A stretch of DNA of 35,876 nucleotides from Candidatus Bipolaricaulota bacterium (lineage in GTDB: Bacteria > Bipolaricaulota > Bipolaricaulia > UBA7950 > UBA9294), in contig JAUVYF010000008.1 in the NCBI GenBank assembly GCA_030603215.1, positions 1-35,876 on the forward strand, read 5' to 3'. The notes under the pieces are model-generated. The model was given only the letters and a program-made list of their open reading frames with translations. It searched no databases and was not told the DNA's origin. The translations under genes were made by a program, and so were the position numbers. Position 1 is the first letter of the stretch. Every line of letters starts with the position of its first letter. Positions 8,226 through 16,539 of the stretch are shown in pieces.

Positions 8226-10190
8226 ATGGGGCAGAAAAAAAACATCTGTTTTATTGGCCACTCTGGCGCTGGTAAATCGACGCTTGTTACTGCGTTGCTG
8301 CGTAAGAGCGGCATTAAAGAGGAGATTGTGCTCGATTCTTCCGACGAAGAGAAAGCGCACGGTTATTCTATTGATATAGGAATTGGTGCCTGCGCTTGGA
8401 ATGGAGAAAGGATCACGATGCTTGATACGCCCGGGGGGGATGAGTTCATCGAGGAAATGTATAAGGCTATTCCCGTTGCCGATCTCTCCGTGCTCACAGT
8501 AAATGCTGAAAAGGGGATAGAGGTTACCACGGAGCGAGCATGGGAACTCAGCGGAGGAAAGCAGCTCCCGACAATCGTTTTTGTCAATCACATGGACAAA
8601 GAAAACGCAAATTTCGATGACTTGGTATCTTCTTTGCGCAATCAACTTGAGGGGAAGTTTATTCCGATCCAGATTCCAATTCGACAAGAAAAGGAATTCG
8701 TCGGCGTTGTGGATGTGATAGCAAATCGCGCCGTCTATTTTGATGAGAGCAAGAAAACTGTTCCCGCTGACTTGCAGAAAGACGTCTCTGAGCTGAGAAA
8801 CTCCCTGATAGAGGAAATTGCCTCTATCGACGATGAGCTAATGCTGAAATTCCTGGAAGATGAAGAGATCAGTGTTTCTGAGCTTTCCGCTGGGCTGCGC
8901 AAGGGTGTCGCAGATGGGGCGATGACGCCAATTTTGTGCGGTGCGGCCTCACAAGACAAGGGAATCAGGCCACTGATGGATGCTCTCGTTGACCTTGCCC
9001 CGGGAACCAAGGAGAACAAGGAGGGTCCTTGTTCTGCGATTGTGTTTAATCTGAGTACTGACCCATACCTTGGTCGACTCAATTATGTACGAATTCTCCA
9101 GGGTATCCTTAAAGAAGGAGAGACTTACTACGATATTTCTAGGAAGGAGAAGATAGAGATTCGTGATTTGCATACGTTTGACGGAACGAAGCAATCACCG
9201 GCTACGCAAGGAGAATCGGGCGAGATTGTTGCAATTGGCAAACTTGAGGATCTTCGTATAGGGACAACCATAGCGAGCGAAAAGGACACTACACCTTTCC
9301 TTCTGGCGGATTTCCCTAAGCCGGTTTATTCACGTACCATTGTTCCTAAGAGCCAGGCTGATGTAGGCAAAATGAGTTCGGCCCTGAGGGAGTTGACCAC
9401 TAGCAAAGTTACGCTGAGATTGGAGCGCGATACAGTAACTAAGGAGATGATTCTCTGGGGAATGGGTAGTATCCAATTATCAATGTTCATAAGCAGGTTG
9501 AAGAACCGGTTTAACGTTTCACTGGATACACGTCGTCCGGCCATTCCGTACAAAGAGACAATCACAAAGAAAGCAACGGCGAAATACCGCCACAAGAAAC
9601 AGTCTGGTGGTAGAGGGCAGTTCGGCGAGGTCGAGTTACGTATTGAGCCAACGCGACGCGGAAAAGGCTTTGAATTCGTGGACGAAATCAAGGGAGCATC
9701 TATCCCTGGCCAATACATCCCTGGTGTTGAAAAGGGGGTAGTAGAGGCAATGATAGAAGGAAACTTGGCCAAGTATCCGGTAACAGATGTACTGGTGGCG
9801 GTGTACGATGGAAGTTTTCATCCAGTTGATTCCTCAGAGCTAGCATTTAAACTTGCGGCGCGAAACGCCTTTCGTGAGGCAATGGACCAAGCACAACCCT
9901 GTCTGCTTGAACCACTTATGAGCTTAGAAGTCCGTATTCCTGATGAGTATACAGGTGATGTAATCAGCGATTTGAACGGAAGGCGTGGGAAGATCCTAGG
10001 CATGGATCCAGTTGGTCGCGCTACCATTGTTCGAGCAGAGGTTCCGCTGATTGATTCGCAAAGCTATGCCCTTGACCTCAAATCGATTACCCAGGGTCGA
10101 GCAACGTTCCAAATGGAGTTCTTGAAGTATCACCAGGTTCCAGCAAATCTACAGGAGAAGATCATCAGCAAGAGCAAGGAAACTGAATGA
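8226..10190 (+). CDS. EF-G-like translational GTPase (FusA2-type)
   Basis: P-loop GHSGAGKST, DTPGGDEF, NHMDKE; EF-G domain III-V regions (YKETI..KATAKYRHKKQSGGRGQFGEVELRIEP; EPLMSLEVRIPDEYTGDVISDLNGRRGKILGMD). Confidence 0.93.
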   Translation: MGQKKNICFIGHSGAGKSTLVTALLRKSGIKEEIVLDSSDEEKAHGYSIDIGIGACAWNGERITMLDTPGGDEFIEEMYKAIPVADLSVLTVNAEKGIEVTTERAWELSGGKQLPTIVFVNHMDKENANFDDLVSSLRNQLEGKFIPIQIPIRQEKEFVGVVDVIANRAVYFDESKKTVPADLQKDVSELRNSLIEEIASIDDELMLKFLEDEEISVSELSAGLRKGVADGAMTPILCGAASQDKGIRPLMDALVDLAPGTKENKEGPCSAIVFNLSTDPYLGRLNYVRILQGILKEGETYYDISRKEKIEIRDLHTFDGTKQSPATQGESGEIVAIGKLEDLRIGTTIASEKDTTPFLLADFPKPVYSRTIVPKSQADVGKMSSALRELTTSKVTLRLERDTVTKEMILWGMGSIQLSMFISRLKNRFNVSLDTRRPAIPYKETITKKATAKYRHKKQSGGRGQFGEVELRIEPTRRGKGFEFVDEIKGASIPGQYIPGVEKGVVEAMIEGNLAKYPVTDVLVAVYDGSFHPVDSSELAFKLAARNAFREAMDQAQPCLLEPLMSLEVRIPDEYTGDVISDLNGRRGKILGMDPVGRATIVRAEVPLIDSQSYALDLKSITQGRATFQMEFLKYHQVPANLQEKIISKSKETE

Positions 10191-10771
10191 ACGTTGCGCG
10201 ATACATGAGACTAGATCCAATTACCGTGCTTGCTGCTGCGCCTTTGAGCAAAGTAAAAGAAGTGATGGAGGAAAATGCTCTTGGCATCCTTCTGGTTGTC
10301 TCCGATGCAGGCGAGCTAACGGGTTTTATAACGAAAGGAGCGCTCAGGCAAGTGCAGGATTGGGACCTACCGGTAGAGGCAGCTTGCTTTGAAGCGCGCT
10401 TTGCCGTTTCCAAGGATGACACCCTGGAAAAGGCCGCGTTGATCCTCTTAGAGAACCAATTGGCACTTCTTCCCGTTGTCGATGAGCAGCGCCTGGTTGG
10501 CATCATTACTCAAAGAGATATTCTCTTTGCGCTTGCGCGCGGATTGGGCATTGGCCTTAAGGGAACTCGATTTGTCGCCAAAGTGACTCATCTAGATGAC
10601 TTGTATGCGATCATGAGAGTCCTACAGGCTAACAATGCCCAGTTGGTGGGACTTATGTGTGGAAATAAGGAAGGAGCGTACCAAGATATCATCTTACGTG
10701 TTCGCGAAGTCGCGGATAAGGAGAAGTTGCGTGCAGAACTTGAAGAGGCGCTGCACCGAGCCCAATGCTAA
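10187..10771 (+). CDS. CBS-domain pair protein
   Basis: Two CBS repeats (ARYMRLDPITVLAAAPLSKVKEVMEENALGILLVV..., FAVSKDDTLEKAALILLENQLALLPVVDEQRLVGIITQRDIL); ATGA overlap with upstream gene. Confidence 0.9.
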   Translation: MNVARYMRLDPITVLAAAPLSKVKEVMEENALGILLVVSDAGELTGFITKGALRQVQDWDLPVEAACFEARFAVSKDDTLEKAALILLENQLALLPVVDEQRLVGIITQRDILFALARGLGIGLKGTRFVAKVTHLDDLYAIMRVLQANNAQLVGLMCGNKEGAYQDIILRVREVADKEKLRAELEEALHRAQC

Positions 10772-11157
10772 ATATCACTCTTGCTACTCATCAAAAAAGC
10801 GTCCTTGTCGACATCACTAGACAAGCACAAGAGTCAATTGACAAGTGTGGGATCAAGAAGGGGATGTGTTTTATCTACTGCCCTCATACCACTGCCGGGT
10901 TGTTGATCAACGAATCTGCGGACCAAGCAGTAGCTGATGATATCTGTACTGCGTTGGATGATTTGGCGCCACAGGGAGCAGACTGGACTCATCTTGAAGG
11001 CAACTCTCCGGCTCACATCAAGTCTGCGTTAGTCGGAAACTCCCTGTGGGTGGCTTTTGAAAATGGGCGACTATTGTTGGGGCGTTGGCAGGGGATTTTC
11101 TTCTGCGAGTTTGATGGACCACGACAGCGCAAAGTATGGTTTACTGTCTTATCTTGA
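10765..11157 (+). CDS. YjbQ/UPF0047 family protein
   Basis: GMCFIYCPHTTAGLLINESAD, HLEGNSPAHIKSALVGNSL, GRWQGIFFCEFDGPRQRKV are family hallmarks. Confidence 0.93.
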   Translation: MLNITLATHQKSVLVDITRQAQESIDKCGIKKGMCFIYCPHTTAGLLINESADQAVADDICTALDDLAPQGADWTHLEGNSPAHIKSALVGNSLWVAFENGRLLLGRWQGIFFCEFDGPRQRKVWFTVLS

Positions 11158-11182
11158 CACTGTAGAGACCGTCTAGTACAAT
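11154..11182 (+). promoter_or_regulatory. Strong sigma70-type promoter for the tRNA-tuf operon
   Basis: TTGACA-N17-TACAAT; the -35 overlaps the TGA stop of the upstream YjbQ-family gene; tRNA starts 22 bp downstream of the -10. Confidence 0.8.
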
Positions 11183-11203
11183 AAATAGCTGGCCGAATCT
11201 AAG

Positions 11204-11277
11204 GCCAGCGTAGCTCAATTCGGCAGAGCAACTGATTTGTAATCAGTAGGTTGCCAGTTCAAGTCTGGCCGCTGGCT
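11204..11277 (+). tRNA. tRNA-Thr (anticodon TGT)
   Basis: Acceptor GCCAGCG/CGCTGGC, anticodon stem-loop ACTGA-TTTGTAA-TCAGT, T-arm GTTCAAGTC. Confidence 0.95.
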
Positions 11278-11289
11278 CTCAATATGTTT

Positions 11290-11372
11290 GGAGGGGTACC
11301 GAAGTGGTCAAACGGGGCGGACTGTAAATCCGTTGGCAGTCGCCTACGGGGGTTCAAATCCCTCCCCCTCCA
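11290..11372 (+). tRNA. tRNA-Tyr (anticodon GTA)
   Basis: Class II tRNA with long variable arm; acceptor GGAGGGG/CCCCTCC, anticodon loop CTGTAAA, T-loop GTTCAAATC. Confidence 0.95.
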
Positions 11373-11422
11373 AAACCTGGCACATGGTAGAGTTTTGGGG
11401 TACACTCTTAAGGGCTATGTAA

Positions 11423-11495
11423 GCCCGTGTAGCTCAGGTGGTAGAGCACCCCCTTGGTAAGGGGGAGGTCATCGGTTCGATTCCGATTGCGGGCT
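11423..11495 (+). tRNA. tRNA-Thr (anticodon GGT)
   Basis: Acceptor GCCCGTG/TGCGGGC (with wobbles), anticodon stem-loop CCCCC-TTGGTAA-GGGGG, T-loop GTTCGATTC. Confidence 0.95.
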
Positions 11496-11542
11496 CATAA
11501 TGATTGCGGAGCCAGCTTAGAAGTATCCTATTTTGGTTATAT

Positions 11543-11551
11543 TGTTATAAT
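11543..11551 (+). promoter_or_regulatory. Extended -10 element upstream of tuf
   Basis: TGTTATAAT (TGn-TATAAT), no clear -35; about 40 bp before the tuf start. Confidence 0.45.
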
Positions 11552-11591
11552 GGATAAATCAGTATAGTACTACGTTAAGGAGGTTGGAGAA

Positions 11592-12791
11592 GTGGCTAAA
11601 CAGAAGTTTGAGAGGACCAAACCTCACATAAATATAGGGACAATCGGGCACATTGATCATGGAAAGACAACGCTGACCTCGGCAATTACCAAAGTGCTTG
11701 CTGCGCAGGGAAAGAAAGCAAAGGCTTTGGAATTTGCGGATATTGACAACGCTCCTGAAGAGAAGGAGCGCGGGATTACGATTAATGTCCGTCATGTCGA
11801 GTATGAGACTGACGATCGTCACTACGCGCACATTGACTGTCCGGGACACGCCGATTACATCAAGAACATGATTACAGGCGCTGCTCAAATGGATGGGGCA
11901 ATTCTAGTTGTTGATGCTTCTGATGGTCCGATGCCTCAGACACGCGAACATCTTCTTCTTGCACACCAAGTGAACGTTCCTGCGATTGTCGTGTATTTGA
12001 ACAAGATTGACCAAGTTGATGATCCAGAACTGATAGATTTGGTGGAGATGGAGATACGGGAGCTTCTTTCTGAGTACGAATTCCCGGGCAATGAGATTCC
12101 AATTATCCGTGGCTCGGCACTGAAAGCAATGGAAAGCGGCGATCCGAACGCGGAGGAGTGTAAGTCGATTCTTGAACTCATGGATGCAGTTGATTCCTAT
12201 ATTCCCTTGCCAGATCGCGAGGAAGACAAACCTTTCCTGATGCCGATCGAGGATATCTTCTCGATCAAAGGGCGTGGAACGGTGGCTACTGGGCGAGTTG
12301 AGCGAGGCAAGATTACACCAGGAATAGAAGTGGATATAGTCGGCATTCATGATAAGGTTGCCAAGACGGTTGCCACTAGCTTGGAGATGTTCAATAAGAC
12401 GCTTGAGTATGCAATAGCTGGCGATAATGTGGGAATCTTGCTGAGAGGGATTGACAAAGATGAAATTGAGCGTGGACAGGTGGTTGCCGCGCCAAAATCG
12501 ATCACTCCGCATGCTAGATTCGAAGGGGAGGCCTACATCTTAACAAAGGACGAAGGGGGACGTCATTCTCCGTTCTTTGATGGGTACAAGCCACAATTCT
12601 TCTTTCGAACAACTGATGTCACAGGATCGATTCACCTCCCAGAGGGAATCGAGATGGTAATGCCCGGCGATAATGTCAAGATTATCGGCGAACTGATTCA
12701 CCACGTGGCAATGGATGAGGGTCTGCGATTCGCTATCCGCGAGGGTGGAAAAACAGTTGGAGCTGGCGTTGTGACCAAGGTTCTTGAATAA
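11592..12791 (+). CDS. tuf: Elongation factor Tu
   Basis: [65 protein letters not shown] start with aaggagg RBS. Confidence 0.99.
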   Translation: MAKQKFERTKPHINIGTIGHIDHGKTTLTSAITKVLAAQGKKAKALEFADIDNAPEEKERGITINVRHVEYETDDRHYAHIDCPGHADYIKNMITGAAQMDGAILVVDASDGPMPQTREHLLLAHQVNVPAIVVYLNKIDQVDDPELIDLVEMEIRELLSEYEFPGNEIPIIRGSALKAMESGDPNAEECKSILELMDAVDSYIPLPDREEDKPFLMPIEDIFSIKGRGTVATGRVERGKITPGIEVDIVGIHDKVAKTVATSLEMFNKTLEYAIAGDNVGILLRGIDKDEIERGQVVAAPKSITPHARFEGEAYILTKDEGGRHSPFFDGYKPQFFFRTTDVTGSIHLPEGIEMVMPGDNVKIIGELIHHVAMDEGLRFAIREGGKTVGAGVVTKVLE

Positions 12792-12800
12792 GTAGACACC

Positions 12801-12965
12801 ATGGCAAAAAAGAGTGACGTCGTTATTCATGTAGCTTTGGCTTGCGGTGAGTGCAAACATCGTAACTATCACACCAAGCGAAACAAGAGAAACACTCGCG
12901 AGAAGTTAAGCCTTAACAGGTACTGTAAGTGGTGTCAGCGGCATACACCGCACAAAGAGGTTTAA
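12801..12965 (+). CDS. rpmG: 50S ribosomal protein L33 (zinc-ribbon, Cys4 type); not in supplied ORF track (54 aa)
   Basis: Direct translation MAKKSDVVIHVALACGECKHRNYHTKRNKRNTREKLSLNRYCKWCQRHTPHKEV*; conserved tuf-rpmG-tRNA-Trp-secE context. Confidence 0.96.
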   Translation: MAKKSDVVIHVALACGECKHRNYHTKRNKRNTREKLSLNRYCKWCQRHTPHKEV

Positions 12966-12981
12966 CAAGCTGTGTTTGAAT

Positions 12982-13054
12982 AGGCCCGTAGCTCAACTGG
13001 CAGAGCATCCGACTCCAAATCGGAAGGTTGGGGGTTCAACTCCTCCTGGGCCTG
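12982..13054 (+). tRNA. tRNA-Trp (anticodon CCA)
   Basis: Acceptor AGGCCCG/TGGGCCT, anticodon stem-loop TCCGA-CTCCAAA-TCGGA, T-loop GTTCAACTC; conserved position before secE. Confidence 0.95.
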
Positions 13055-13077
13055 CTAGATGAAAAAGGAGAAGTTGG

Positions 13078-13266
13078 ATGCTCGATAGGATCACAAATTA
13101 CCTTAAAGGGGTAAGGGGAGAAGTTAGCCGGGTAAGTTGGCCGACGCGTAGTGAGGTCATTTCTCTAACCGCCCTCATCTTACTGTTGGTCATTATATTG
13201 ACATTGTATATCTGGGGAGTGGATGGAGTTATCCAATCAGTCCTCGGTTTCTTACTCCAACTCTAG
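13078..13266 (+). CDS. secE: Preprotein translocase subunit SecE
   Basis: 62 aa single-TM protein; YLKGVRGEVSRVSWPTRSEVI motif; upstream of nusG. Confidence 0.95.
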   Translation: MLDRITNYLKGVRGEVSRVSWPTRSEVISLTALILLLVIILTLYIWGVDGVIQSVLGFLLQL

Positions 13267-13274
13267 TCTCAATT

Positions 13275-14378
13275 ATGCACATGAAAAAATGGTATGCGAT
13301 TCAGACCTATGCTGGTTCTGAACTAAAGGTGAAAGACGATTTGAACGAGCGAGTTGAGAATCGCAAACTGGAAAAGTACTTCGAGAAATTCCACGAAAAC
13401 GACTTAGCGACGTTCTTCCTTGTTCCAGTTGAAGAGGTGATTACCTCGCGTAGCCGGCGAGGAGGAAGTTTTGAGTACCGGATCCCTTACGAATACGATC
13501 TAGTGGCTGAGCCAAACGAGCGAATTCAGCGAGGAAACGTAATCGCTCGCAAACCTCCACGGCATATGGAAAGTGATGCGCGAGTGAGTGCGGTACAGAC
13601 ATTGCAGCGAGTAATCGTTGAAATGACTAATCACAACGAACAAGAGTACCTTGTTCCGCCAGACAAGCGCATCCGTCGCGATATCCGAGTAGGGGAGAAG
13701 ATCAGAAACGGTGTTCCTTTGACAACGGATAAGGATGAAGGATTTATCGTTGAAAACAAGGGTGCGATCGTTTTGCGGGATAAGGTCAGAAGAACGACTT
13801 TTGAGTATCCTGACGGGAAAGAGAAGACTAGGTTAATTCCCGAGAAATGCATAGTAAAACTGCGACAGGGAACAAGATTTAGACAGGGTGATCTGATTGA
13901 GCGAAAAGACCAGATCATCAGTCGAGCTTCTGGTCTATTCAAAGTAAGAGAGTATAAGGACAAGCGAATTGGTGGAGTTCAGCGCATAGAGAAGCGTCGG
14001 CTTTTCCCAGGCTACGTATTCACCCGGATGAACCTTGACGAGAAAGAGATGATGGCGCTTATCAACGGGATCAGAGGGGCTGTGCGCTACGTTGGCTCGC
14101 GTTATCACCCAGTGCCAATTGAAGGCCCTGAAATGCAGTTGATCAAGCGAAAGGCAGGATTGTTAGAGACACCCGTAGCAACTACCTCTGGTGAGCCAAA
14201 GATCGAAATTGATTTCAACGTCGGAGAGGTAGTGGAGATTGTAGAGGGGCCATTCTCTGATTTCACGGGTGAGCTCAAAGAAATAGATAAGGAAGCAGAG
14301 GAAGTAGTCGTAATGGTCAAGATCTTTGGGCGGGAGACACCCGTACGTCTTGGGCTTGAGGGGATCGAAAAATTGTGA
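13275..14378 (+). CDS. nusG: Transcription termination/antitermination factor NusG with a large domain insertion
   Basis: NGN start KKWYAIQTYAGSELKVKDDL, ...RLFPGYVFTRM..., KOW FNVGEVVEIVEGPFSDFTGELKEID; 367 aa instead of the usual ~180. Alternative ATG at 13281. Confidence 0.96.
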   Translation: MHMKKWYAIQTYAGSELKVKDDLNERVENRKLEKYFEKFHENDLATFFLVPVEEVITSRSRRGGSFEYRIPYEYDLVAEPNERIQRGNVIARKPPRHMESDARVSAVQTLQRVIVEMTNHNEQEYLVPPDKRIRRDIRVGEKIRNGVPLTTDKDEGFIVENKGAIVLRDKVRRTTFEYPDGKEKTRLIPEKCIVKLRQGTRFRQGDLIERKDQIISRASGLFKVREYKDKRIGGVQRIEKRRLFPGYVFTRMNLDEKEMMALINGIRGAVRYVGSRYHPVPIEGPEMQLIKRKAGLLETPVATTSGEPKIEIDFNVGEVVEIVEGPFSDFTGELKEIDKEAEEVVVMVKIFGRETPVRLGLEGIEKL

Positions 14379-14399
14379 CCCAAGGAATGAGGAGACAGC

Positions 14400-14831
14400 A
14401 TGGCAAAAAACGCAATCGCAAAGATTAATCTTCAGATCCCGGCCGGACAAGCAACTCCAGCGCCCCCAGTTGGTACAGCTCTGGGAGAGCATAAGTTGAA
14501 CATTATGGAGTTCTGTAAGAAATTTAACGAGGCAACCAAGGCCGAAACGCCTGGAGTGATCATCCCTGTTCTGATCTCGGTTTACATAGATCGTAGCTTC
14601 ACGTTCATCCTCAAACAACCGCCAGCAGCAGAGTTGATTAAGATGGCCGCTGGCATAAAAACTGCTTCGCCGATTCCTAACCGCCTGAAGGTAGGTAAGA
14701 TTTCAACCGAGCAAGTAAGGCGGATTGCTGAGCGCAAACTTCCTGATCTGAACACCTACAAGCTTGATTCGGCGATAAGAATTATTGAAGGTACGGCAAG
14801 GAACATGGGAATTGAGGTGGTCAAGTCGTGA
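14400..14831 (+). CDS. rplK: 50S ribosomal protein L11
   Basis: [36 protein letters not shown] signature. Confidence 0.98.
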   Translation: MAKNAIAKINLQIPAGQATPAPPVGTALGEHKLNIMEFCKKFNEATKAETPGVIIPVLISVYIDRSFTFILKQPPAAELIKMAAGIKTASPIPNRLKVGKISTEQVRRIAERKLPDLNTYKLDSAIRIIEGTARNMGIEVVKS

Positions 14832-15535
14832 CCCATAGTAGGCGTTACGAGGAAATCCGATTGACAACGAAGCCAGAACAGACCTACGCCATTGATGATG
14901 CAATTGAAAGGCTCAAAGCGTCTGCTACTGCTAGGTTTGACGAAACTGCGGAAGCAGTATTCAAACTGGGAATCAAACCAAGCCAGGTAAGTGTACGTGG
15001 AACTTGCAGCCTTCCACATGGAACAGGAAAAACCCTCCGCATCCTTGTTTTTGCCAAAGGACAAGGGCTGATCGAAGCAAAAGAGGCAGGAGCAGATTAT
15101 GTGGGGGGAGAGGACTTGGCGGGAAAAATCCGGGACGGTTGGCTAGAGTTTGACAAGATTGTGGCAAGTCCTGAAATGATGTCTGTTGTCGGTAAATTGG
15201 GAAAGATTCTCGGTCCGCGGGGACTGATGCCAAGCCCTAAGACAGGGACAGTTACCACGAATGTAGGGGAAACAGTTGAAGAGCTAAAAAGGGGAATGGT
15301 TGAATTTCGTAATGACCGCCATGGTGTCGCTCATTGCATCTTTGGGAAGGTTTCGTTTGAGGCAAGTGCTCTCAAGGAGAATCTTATTGCTCTTATCGAG
15401 AGTGTTGCCGAGCAGAAGCCAGAAGAAGGGCTAAAGGATCGGTACATGAAGAAAACGGTGATTGCTTCGACCATGGGGCCGGGGATTGTCATTGATCCCG
15501 AAGAAATCGCGATGGTGACAGAGAGGACGGATTAG
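14828..15535 (+). CDS. rplA: 50S ribosomal protein L1
   Basis: [43 protein letters not shown]. Confidence 0.98.
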   Translation: MTHSRRYEEIRLTTKPEQTYAIDDAIERLKASATARFDETAEAVFKLGIKPSQVSVRGTCSLPHGTGKTLRILVFAKGQGLIEAKEAGADYVGGEDLAGKIRDGWLEFDKIVASPEMMSVVGKLGKILGPRGLMPSPKTGTVTTNVGETVEELKRGMVEFRNDRHGVAHCIFGKVSFEASALKENLIALIESVAEQKPEEGLKDRYMKKTVIASTMGPGIVIDPEEIAMVTERTD

Positions 15536-15545
15536 GAGCAACGAG

Positions 15546-16094
15546 ATGCCAACAGAAGCAAAAAGAGAAGAGGTTTCATATCTCAAAGACAGGTTCGAAA
15601 AAGCCGCTTCCTTTATCCTTGCCGATTATCATGGACTAACAGCTAGTCAAATGGTGAAACTGCGTGAAAAATTCACCAAACAGGGACTTGAGTTTCGCGT
15701 TGTAAAGGATACGTTGGCCCGAATTGCAGCGAAAGAGGCTGGCCTCCCTGAATTGATAGATATGTTGGTGGGGCCAGTCGGTATAGCAATCGGCTACGAT
15801 GACCCGGCCTTGCCATTCAAGCTAAGTGAGGAGTGTCGTAAGCTGTACACCCCACATTACATACCAAAGGGTGGCGTATTTGAAGGAGTGGTTATCCTCG
15901 AAGGGGAGGTCGGGCGTTACGCATCTATGCTTTCGCGCGAAGAGCTATTGGCAAAACTCGCTATGCTTTGCGGAAGTCCAATGCGTGTCTTGGCTGTTGT
16001 GTTGAAGGACACGATGCGTGAACTGGCTACTGTCTTGAACAGCGTCTGTAGAAAGCTAGAAGAACAGCAAAATAAGGAGGAGCAAGATGGATAA
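15546..16094 (+). CDS. rplJ: 50S ribosomal protein L10
   Basis: FILADYHGLTASQMVKLREKFTKQGLEFRVVKDTLARIA; position between rplA and rplL. Confidence 0.96.
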   Translation: MPTEAKREEVSYLKDRFEKAASFILADYHGLTASQMVKLREKFTKQGLEFRVVKDTLARIAAKEAGLPELIDMLVGPVGIAIGYDDPALPFKLSEECRKLYTPHYIPKGGVFEGVVILEGEVGRYASMLSREELLAKLAMLCGSPMRVLAVVLKDTMRELATVLNSVCRKLEEQQNKEEQDG

Positions 16095-16458
16095 AGAGGC
16101 GATCCTTCAGGAAATAGAGAACATGCCCGTGAAGGACTTAGCTGAGTTAGTAGAGATGATTGAAAAGCGGTTCAACGTCTCAGCGACGATGATGGCGCCA
16201 GCGGCTGTTGCGGTGGCTGGCAACGGGAAAGAAGAAGCCCCGGCAGTCGAAACCTATAGCGTTGTGATTACGAGTCCTGGACAAAAGAAAATCCAGGTTA
16301 TCAAAGAACTCAAAGAGTTGACAGGAAAGGGACTAAAAGACTGCAAGGAGCTTGTGGATAACCTTCCTGCAACTGTTAAAGAAGGAGTCGAGCCTGAAGA
16401 GGCAGCAAGCACCAAGGAGAAACTGGAGGCAGCAGGAGCAGAGGTCGAATTACGATAG
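16087..16458 (+). CDS. rplL: 50S ribosomal protein L7/L12
   Basis: KIQVIKELKELTGKGLKDCKELVDNLPATVKEGV...EKLEAAGAEVELR. Confidence 0.97.
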   Translation: MDKEAILQEIENMPVKDLAELVEMIEKRFNVSATMMAPAAVAVAGNGKEEAPAVETYSVVITSPGQKKIQVIKELKELTGKGLKDCKELVDNLPATVKEGVEPEEAASTKEKLEAAGAEVELR

Positions 16459-16486
16459 CTCTGAATGGTCGGTATTCTTTACTATA

Positions 16487-16521
16487 GGTTGCCTTAGGGC
16501 ATATAGTGCCTTAAGGCTGCC
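16487..16521 (+). promoter_or_regulatory. rplL-rpoB intergenic hairpin (attenuator/processing-site candidate)
   Basis: GCCTTAGGGCA-TATAG-TGCCTTAAGGC forms an 11-bp stem (one G.U) with 5-nt loop, extendable by flanking GG/CC; no U-tract follows. Confidence 0.6.
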
Positions 16522-16539
16522 GTTATCTAGAGGGAAAAG

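Noticed and set aside
11251-11460. 69-aa ORF across the tRNA cluster
   Set aside because: Consists of translated tRNA-Tyr and tRNA-Thr sequence; not a protein gene.
11904-12512. 202-aa minus-strand ORF inside tuf
   Set aside because: Antisense to the highly conserved EF-Tu gene; no domain or RBS support.
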